From assembly GCA_938034705.1 (NCBI GenBank), contig CALHMG010000186.1, forward strand, positions 69,110 to 105,854: 36,745 nucleotides of DNA, given 5' to 3'. Source of the stretch: an uncultured Gammaproteobacteria bacterium (lineage in GTDB: Bacteria > Pseudomonadota > Gammaproteobacteria > Arenicellales > CALHMG01). Made by a program: the position numbers and the translations under genes. Positions within the stretch are counted from its first letter, which is position 1. Each line of letters opens with the position of its first letter. The notes below the pieces were generated by a model. That model was not told the origin of the DNA and did not search any database. It was given only the letters and a program-made list of their open reading frames with translations. Below are positions 32,177-36,745 of this stretch, in pieces.

Positions 32177-32354
32177 TTTTTCTGACCCGGAGCGCGACAA
32201 GGATACTTGGGCCTTGCGAGTTCGGGTCTGAACGCGAAGCGCCGCGCAACAACAGCCTCGCTGCTTCTGACGATCGATCCACAAAGTTGTGGTTACTGAA
32301 TCAGCGCAGGGGCAAGTCGACCCTTACAAGTCGATCCTTAGGAGATGACGACGC

Positions 32355-33305
32355 GTGTCTGTCGAGAACCTGGCCTTGTTTTCCGGAAACGCCAACCCGG
32401 ACCTCGCTGCTGAAATCGCAACGCATCTCGGAATACCGCTCGGACGAGCGATGGTCGAACGCTTCAGCGATGGCGAAGTAAACGTAGAGCTCCTCGAAAA
32501 CGTTCGCGGACGTGACGTATTCATCGTGCAGCCGACCTGCGCTCCCAGCAACGACACACTGATGGAGCTGCTGATCATGATCGACGCTCTGCGTCGTTCC
32601 TCGGCCCAGCGCATTACGGCAGTGATCCCCTACTTTGGTTATGCACGACAGGATCGACGGCCGCGCACGGCGCGCGTCGCGATCTCGGCCAAGCTGGTTG
32701 CGTCGATGATCAGCACCGCTGGCGCAGACCGCGTGTTGATCATGGATCTTCACGCCGATCAGATTCAGGGATTTTTCGATATCCCGACCGACAACATCTA
32801 CGGATCGCCCGTGCTCATCAGCGACCTGTGGAAGCGCAAGCTCGACAACCTGCTGGTTGTCTCACCGGACGTGGGCGGCGTTGTTCGTGCGCGCGCGATG
32901 GCCAAACAGCTTGAGGCGGATCTGGCGATTATCGACAAGCGCCGACCAAGGGCCAACGAAGCCAAGGTGATGCACATCATCGGCGAAGTGCAGGGGCGCA
33001 ACTGTGTGCTCATGGACGATATGGTCGATACCGCCAACACGCTGTGTCAGGCGGCAACGGCGCTCAAGGAACATGGTGCCGAGAACGTTTTTGCCTATTG
33101 CACCCACCCGGTGCTGTCGGGCCCGGCGATCGACCGGATCACCGCGTCAGAACTCGATGAAGTGGTGGTTTCCAACACAATCCCGCTGTCCGAGGCCGCC
33201 CGGGCCAGCGGCAAGATCCGCCAGCTCAGCGTCGCTGAACTGCTGGCAGAGTCGATCCGGCGTATTGCCAACGACGACTCCGTCAGCTCGCTATTCATGG
33301 ATTAG
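32355..33305 (+). CDS. prs: Ribose-phosphate pyrophosphokinase
   Basis: A 316-residue PRPP synthetase. Family motifs are [26 protein letters not shown], the flexible loop [28 protein letters not shown], the catalytic segment KRRP and the PRPP loop [12 protein letters not shown]. It makes PRPP for nucleotide, histidine and NAD synthesis. AGGAG lies 11 bases before the GTG start; an ATG at 32345 is out of frame. tRNA-Gln is upstream and rplY downstream. Confidence 0.97.
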   Translation: MSVENLALFSGNANPDLAAEIATHLGIPLGRAMVERFSDGEVNVELLENVRGRDVFIVQPTCAPSNDTLMELLIMIDALRRSSAQRITAVIPYFGYARQDRRPRTARVAISAKLVASMISTAGADRVLIMDLHADQIQGFFDIPTDNIYGSPVLISDLWKRKLDNLLVVSPDVGGVVRARAMAKQLEADLAIIDKRRPRANEAKVMHIIGEVQGRNCVLMDDMVDTANTLCQAATALKEHGAENVFAYCTHPVLSGPAIDRITASELDEVVVSNTIPLSEAARASGKIRQLSVAELLAESIRRIANDDSVSSLFMD

Positions 33306-33325
33306 GGCCGAATTGGCCTGTTTTT
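33304..33325 (+). terminator. Possible terminator after prs
   Basis: A short stem around GGCC-GAATT-GGCC, extended by A-T and G-C pairs across a bulge, followed by TTTTT at once after the prs stop codon. The stem is short; the T run and position support it. Confidence 0.45.
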
Positions 33326-33736
33326 CAGCTTTTTATGTCCCGGGGCAAGATCCGGGGTTCGAGCCGGTTCCGTCGCCGGCCCCTTGAACCTGCTGCTTCT
33401 TTAGGCCAGAATTCGCGGCCCGCCTGAATGCCCTCAAGCGCCCCGGCCAGCCGCCGCCAGTTCGGCTGCTACCAGCTGTCATTCTCGAGTCTGTATAGAT
33501 GAATGACCCTGGGTCTGACCGGACGATGTGGAGCCGTTCCGGGAGGGCGCCGGTCTCCAGATTCGGGGTCAGGTTTAGGGTCAGATTCGAAACTGGAAAT
33601 CTGGACCTGGCCCGCGGGGAATTCGGACTGAAGTAGTGACTTCAGCTAACCGGAAGTAACGAACACTTAAATCAACATTCACCGCGCGTTTGCCGCACCT
33701 GCGACAGCGTTCGGTTGAAGAGATCAGGATACGATC
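33306..33736. other. 431-base region without a gene (prs to rplY)
   Basis: No coding sequence is evident. It contains GGGTCTGACC near 33513, then GGGGTCAG and GGGTCAGATTC within 33565-33588, and a stem CAGATT (33582-33587) with AATCTG (33598-33603). GAATTC with a G/C-rich flank occurs near both 33409 and 33620 in roughly inverted order. This looks like a decayed REP or MITE-like sequence inserted between prs and rplY. A perfect hairpin at 33628-33645 lies in the likely rplY leader. Confidence 0.45.
33628..33645 (+). promoter_or_regulatory. Perfect 7-bp hairpin upstream of rplY
   Basis: CTGAAGT (33628-33634) and ACTTCAG (33639-33645) with a 4-base loop, 91 bases before the rplY ATG. It could be a leader element or an operator; nothing else in the sequence decides between these. 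Confidence 0.35.
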
Positions 33737-34429
33737 ATGGCCGCTGACTTTCAGCTTACGGTTGAGCCCCGCGAGGGCAAGGGAACCGGTTCCTCACGAC
33801 GCCTGCGACGCGAGGGCCTGGTACCGGGCATCCTCTACGGCGGTACCCGCGACAACCTGTCGATTCAGCTCAAGCACAACGAGCTGCTCCACAGTCTCGA
33901 GGTCGAGGCGTTTCACTCAGCCATTATCACGCTCAAGTACGGCGAGATCGAGCAGGACGTTGTTATTCGTTCTGTCGACATGCATCCGTACAAGCAGCAG
34001 GTCATGCATGTAGACCTGCAGCGCATCGACGAAAACGCAACGCTGCGTATGACCGTGCCGATTCACTACATGGGTGAAGACGACGCACCGGGCGTGAAGC
34101 TCGACGGCGGTATCGTGACCAAGATGATCAACGAAGCCGAAGTCCAGTGTCTGCCGAAGAACCTCCCGGAGAACCTGGAAGTCGATATCGCAGCTCTGGG
34201 TCTGAACGAGTCGGTTCACCTGAGCGATCTCAAACTGCCTGAAGGCGTTGAGCTGGTTCACTTCATCTCTGGTGGTGAAGACCTCGCGATTGCCGCAGTA
34301 GCGCCGCCGAAGACATCGGCCGCGGACGAAGCTGAGGACGCAGCCGCTGAAGCAGAAGGCGAAGAGGGCGAAGCCGCCGACGGCGCCGACAGTTCTGGCG
34401 ATGGTGGCGATTCGGGCGACGACAGCTAG
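33737..34429 (+). CDS. rplY: 50S ribosomal protein L25/general stress protein Ctc
   Basis: A 230-residue, two-domain (Ctc/TL5-type) L25 that binds 5S rRNA. The N-terminal part has GKGTGSSRRLRREGLVPGILYGG. The middle has HPYKQQVMHVDLQRI and the C-terminal beta domain has VPIHYMGEDDAPGVKLDGGIV. It ends in about 40 acidic, Ala/Glu/Gly/Asp-rich residues, probably disordered. E. coli L25 has only the first domain. GATCAGGATACGATC before the ATG contains AGGA about 10 bases upstream. Confidence 0.96.
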   Translation: MAADFQLTVEPREGKGTGSSRRLRREGLVPGILYGGTRDNLSIQLKHNELLHSLEVEAFHSAIITLKYGEIEQDVVIRSVDMHPYKQQVMHVDLQRIDENATLRMTVPIHYMGEDDAPGVKLDGGIVTKMINEAEVQCLPKNLPENLEVDIAALGLNESVHLSDLKLPEGVELVHFISGGEDLAIAAVAPPKTSAADEAEDAAAEAEGEEGEAADGADSSGDGGDSGDDS

Positions 34430-34445
34430 TCGCGCACGACGCAGC

Positions 34446-34475
34446 CGGCGCGCTTCGTTTTTTCGCGGCGCGCCG
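34446..34475 (+). terminator. Inverted repeat after rplY
   Basis: CGGCGCGC (34446-34453) pairs with GCGCGCCG (34468-34475), enclosing a loop that itself contains TTTTTT. It lies 17 bases after the stop. The T run is inside the loop, not after the stem, so its role in termination is unclear. Confidence 0.45.
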
Positions 34476-34486
34476 AACGAATTCAG

Positions 34487-34514
34487 ACGGCGTAGCGAAC
34501 ATTCGCTGCGCCGT
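34487..34514 (+). terminator. Second hairpin between rplY and pth
   Basis: ACGGCGTAGCG (34487-34497) pairs with CGCTGCGCCGT (34504-34514), one wobble pair, 6-base loop. TT then G follows, so it is a strong stem with a poor T tract. With the stem before it, it forms a double hairpin separating rplY from pth. Confidence 0.5.
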
Positions 34515-34664
34515 TTGCAGTTCTAAACCCCGAACGTTATCAATGGCCGCTTGTGCCGCAGGATCTTTAAAAAGTTGATCAACTGGCTGGCAAAGCTTCT
34601 TGGACGACCTGCCGCAGCTGTGCCTGATCGGCAAGAACCACCAGAATCGGAAACCGCACCTCCC

Positions 34665-35276
34665 ATGGACGGCATCGCACTCATAGTTGGGCTGGGTAAC
34701 CCCGGCGATCAGTACGCCCAAACCCGTCATAACGCGGGCTTCTGGTTTATCGACGAGCTGGCGCGCGACTATGGCGCGACGCTGAAGGCTGAGACCAAGT
34801 TCACCGCGGAACTCGGCAAGTGCATGATCGGCGACAGGACAGTGTGGTTAATGAAGCCACAGACGTTCATGAATCTCTCCGGCAAGTCGGTTGGCCCTTT
34901 TGCACGCTTTTACAAAATCGAGCCCGAGAACATTCTTGTACTGCACGATGAGCTCGATTTCCCCGCTGGTGTTGCGCGAGTGAAATTTGGTGGCGGCGCC
35001 GGTGGCCACAACGGCATCACCGACATTGCCCAGAAGCTTGGCTCGAAAAACTTCTACCGTCTGCGCATCGGCGTTGACAGGCCGGGTGATCCGGCGAAAG
35101 TGGAGTCCTGGGTGTTAAAGCGGCCGTCCAAAGAGGACGATCATAAGATCAACGACGCGATTTACGAATGCGGTCGTCACATGCGCGAACTGGTTGCCGG
35201 CAAATTTGAAGACGCCATGACCAGCATTCACACCAATTTGAAGCTTCCGGCGAAAAACAAGCCGGCGGCAAAGTAA
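34665..35276 (+). CDS. pth: Peptidyl-tRNA hydrolase
   Basis: A 203-residue Pth that frees tRNA from stalled peptidyl-tRNA. Active-site residues are Asn12 and His22 ([19 protein letters not shown]), and the Asp in [21 protein letters not shown] and [11 protein letters not shown] follow. The frame is open upstream for 38 more codons to a TTG at 34551, with no ATG. The added residues (Lys-rich, then Pro/Glu-rich) are not a family feature, so the ATG at 34665 is preferred although its ribosome site is weak. Confidence 0.94.
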   Translation: MDGIALIVGLGNPGDQYAQTRHNAGFWFIDELARDYGATLKAETKFTAELGKCMIGDRTVWLMKPQTFMNLSGKSVGPFARFYKIEPENILVLHDELDFPAGVARVKFGGGAGGHNGITDIAQKLGSKNFYRLRIGVDRPGDPAKVESWVLKRPSKEDDHKINDAIYECGRHMRELVAGKFEDAMTSIHTNLKLPAKNKPAAK

Positions 35277-35296
35277 ACCAGACACAGGAAAGAGTT

Positions 35297-36388
35297 ATGG
35301 GATTTCGTTGCGGCATTGTGGGTCTGCCTAACGTGGGCAAGTCAACGCTGTTTAATGCGTTGACCAAGTCAGGCGTGCAGGCCGAGAACTATCCCTTTTG
35401 CACCATCGAGCCCAACGTCGGCATCGTCGAGGTGCCGGATCAGAGACTCAAGCCGCTGTCGGACATCGTCAACCCCGAGAAGGTGCTGCCGGCAGCGATG
35501 GAGTTTGTCGACATCGCAGGTCTGGTTCGCGGTGCGTCCCAGGGCGAGGGGCTTGGCAATCAGTTTCTGTCACACATCAGAGAAGTCGACGCGATCGCGC
35601 ACGTCGTACGCGCCTTTGATGACGACAACGTTACCCACGTGGATGACAAGGTCGATCCCGGCAGCGACATCGAGACGATCAACACCGAGCTTGTTCTCGC
35701 CGATCTCGACACCGTCACCAAGGCCCACGACCGCGCCGAGCGCGGCTCAAAGTCCGGTGACAAGGATCAGATTCGACTGCGCGATCTGCTGGTCAAGGTG
35801 AAGGCGCATGTTGAGGAGGGCCTGCCTGTTCGCAGTATGGAGTTCGAAAAAGAAGACGCCGAACTCATGCGCCCGCTGTGTCTGATCACCCAGAAGCCGA
35901 CGATGTATATTGCCAACGTTTCTGAAGACGGCTTTACCGACAACGCGTATGTCGACGCGATCACCGCGATTGCCACCAGCGAAGGTGCCGAGATCGTGAC
36001 AGTCTCAGCCAACATCGAAGCCGAAATTGCCGAGCTCGAGGATGACGAGAAAGCCGTGTTCCTCGAGGAGCTTGGGCTGGAAGAGCCTGGCCTTGATCGG
36101 GTCATTCGCGCTGGATACAGCCTGCTCGGTCTGCAGACGTTTTTCACCGCCGGCGAAAAAGAGGTGCGGGCCTGGACGGTACGGGTGGGATCGACGGCGC
36201 CCCAGGCCGCGGGCCGTATCCATACTGATTTTGAGAAGGGCTTCATCCGGGCGGAGACCACCGCCTACGACGACTATGTTGAGCACGGCGGCGAAAATGG
36301 CGCCAAAGAGGCCGGAAAACTGCGTCTTGAGGGCAAGGAATACATCGTCAAGGATGGCGATGTGATGCATTTTCGCTTTAACGTCTAG
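35297..36388 (+). CDS. ychF: Redox-regulated ATPase YchF
   Basis: A 363-residue Obg-type P-loop NTPase. G1 is [10 protein letters not shown]3 is [10 protein letters not shown] and the G4 site reads NVSE, the NxxE variant that makes YchF prefer ATP over GTP. A coiled-coil insert and a C-terminal TGS domain ([15 protein letters not shown]) follow. YchF/OLA1 associates with ribosomes. AGGAAAGAG just before the ATG is a good ribosome site, and pth ends 20 bases upstream, so the two are likely one operon. Confidence 0.97.
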   Translation: MGFRCGIVGLPNVGKSTLFNALTKSGVQAENYPFCTIEPNVGIVEVPDQRLKPLSDIVNPEKVLPAAMEFVDIAGLVRGASQGEGLGNQFLSHIREVDAIAHVVRAFDDDNVTHVDDKVDPGSDIETINTELVLADLDTVTKAHDRAERGSKSGDKDQIRLRDLLVKVKAHVEEGLPVRSMEFEKEDAELMRPLCLITQKPTMYIANVSEDGFTDNAYVDAITAIATSEGAEIVTVSANIEAEIAELEDDEKAVFLEELGLEEPGLDRVIRAGYSLLGLQTFFTAGEKEVRAWTVRVGSTAPQAAGRIHTDFEKGFIRAETTAYDDYVEHGGENGAKEAGKLRLEGKEYIVKDGDVMHFRFNV

Positions 36389-36428
36389 GCGCGAAGATCG
36401 AAGGCTTTTATCTGGCCGTTCGCCTCGC

Positions 36429-36461
36429 TACAATACGCGGCCGGCAGGTCTAACCTGCCGG
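36429..36461 (+). promoter_or_regulatory. Probable -10 box and perfect hairpin upstream of tRNA-Met
   Basis: TACAAT (36429-36434) resembles a -10 box; the best -35 candidate 17 bases before it (TTTTAT) is poor. Directly after it, CCGGCAGGT (36441-36449) and ACCTGCCGG (36453-36461) form a perfect 9-bp stem with a 3-base loop. The hairpin could be the 5' end of the tRNA precursor or a terminator of ychF; no T tract follows. Confidence 0.45.
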
Positions 36462-36548
36462 TTGCAGGACCCGTCAGCGCAATGCCGGCGGCAGATCAGG
36501 AGATTGACGAGAAGGTCGGTCGCAAGATCAAAACCAAGATACAGAAAT

Positions 36549-36625
36549 GGCTATGTAGCTCAGCTGGTTAGAGCACAGCATTCATAATGCTGGGGTCGGT
36601 GGTTCAAGTCCACCCATAGCCACCA
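36549..36625 (+). tRNA. tRNA-Met (CAT), elongator
   Basis: A complete cloverleaf with encoded CCA. The acceptor GGCTATG pairs with CATAGCC, the discriminator is A, and the anticodon stem CAGCA/TGCTG holds the loop TTCATAA with anticodon CAT. The G1-C72 pair and similarity to the E. coli elongator tRNA-Met argue against initiator or the tRNA-Ile2 form. Confidence 0.94.
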
Positions 36626-36644
36626 TCTCCTGACACGGTCCATT

Positions 36645-36688
36645 CCGGTCACATGGTTTACACCTTATACCGGAGACATGGTTAACAC
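36645..36688. repeat. Two IS-like end repeats after tRNA-Met
   Basis: CCGGTCACATGGTTTACAC (36645-36663) and CCGGAGACATGGTTAACAC (36670-36688) are direct copies differing at three positions, 25 bases apart in phase. An inverted fragment TCTCCGGTGT follows at 36691-36700. Multiple boxes of the form ACATGGTTNACA with CCGG are typical of the ends of some IS481-like transposons. This may be the end of an element running past the window edge or a leftover end; no transposase is seen here. Confidence 0.5.
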
Positions 36689-36711
36689 TTTCTCCGGTGT
36701 GAATGGATTGG

Positions 36712-36731
36712 GGGCCGGTTCAACCCGGCCC
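36712..36731. terminator. Hairpin at the right edge
   Basis: GGGCCGG (36712-36718) pairs with CCGGCCC (36725-36731) over a 6-base loop. It lies beyond the IS-like repeats and may be a terminator of the tRNA-Met transcript or part of the element. No T tract is visible. Confidence 0.35.
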
Positions 36732-36745
36732 TCAGCTTTATCGAC

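Noticed and set aside
33345..33385. A T-arm-like sequence (GGGTTCGAGCC) suggesting a tRNA or tRNA fragment
   Set aside because: The five bases on each side of the loop do not pair properly, and no acceptor or anticodon arm can be drawn around it.

Overview
The window looks like a chromosomal segment of a gammaproteobacterium, moderately GC-rich and probably marine or otherwise aquatic. The main evidence is the gene order lolB-ispE-tRNA-Gln-prs-rplY-pth-ychF on one strand with prmC/prfA on the other, which is a gammaproteobacterial arrangement. UbiA, glutathione reductase and exonuclease III fit this. The genus cannot be told from the sequence.

Layout. (1) 1-2.2 kb: the tail of ubiA, a secreted DUF4124-glutaredoxin protein and an M20 dipeptidase. 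(2) 2.4-7.2 kb: phnC, phnD and phnE (phosphonate importer), followed on the same strand by a group III Fe-dependent alcohol dehydrogenase and a membrane-anchored alpha/beta hydrolase. No known C-P bond cleaving enzyme is present. (3) 7.3-11.7 kb: aroE, a DUF4442 hotdog protein, class II DAHP synthase and gor. (4) 11.8-14.4 kb: an M3 oligopeptidase (OpdA/PrlC type) with about 164 residues of histone-H1-like Lys/Ala/Thr/Arg sequence fused in frame to its N-terminus. (5) 14.9-17.8 kb: a large secreted FG-GAP/ASPIC protein whose C-terminus carries two related, unrecognised domains joined by a GGST repeat linker. (6) 18-20.8 kb: a second DUF4124-glutaredoxin protein with a clear terminator, xth, and an alpha/beta hydrolase-OsmC fusion. 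(7) 20.8-24.5 kb, minus strand: asparaginase-like protein, acyl-CoA dehydrogenase and acyl-CoA ligase in a tight operon. (8) 24.6-26.2 kb: a small membrane protein and an M29/NicX-like metalloprotein. (9) 26.2-28.1 kb, minus strand: prfA then prmC. (10) 28.6-36.6 kb: TPR lipoprotein, lolB, ispE, tRNA-Gln, prs, rplY, pth, ychF and tRNA-Met, ending in IS-like repeats at the right edge.

Most genes are housekeeping. The unusual points are the following. prmC has no ATG, GTG or TTG start and sits in the same frame as prfA, behind its UAA stop. The peptidase carries a histone-like tail that cannot be explained by a mis-called start. The phosphonate importer is followed by a dehydrogenase with no C-P cleaving enzyme alongside. 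hemA is absent from its usual place beside prfA. Several strong inverted repeats lie at gene starts or in divergent promoter regions.
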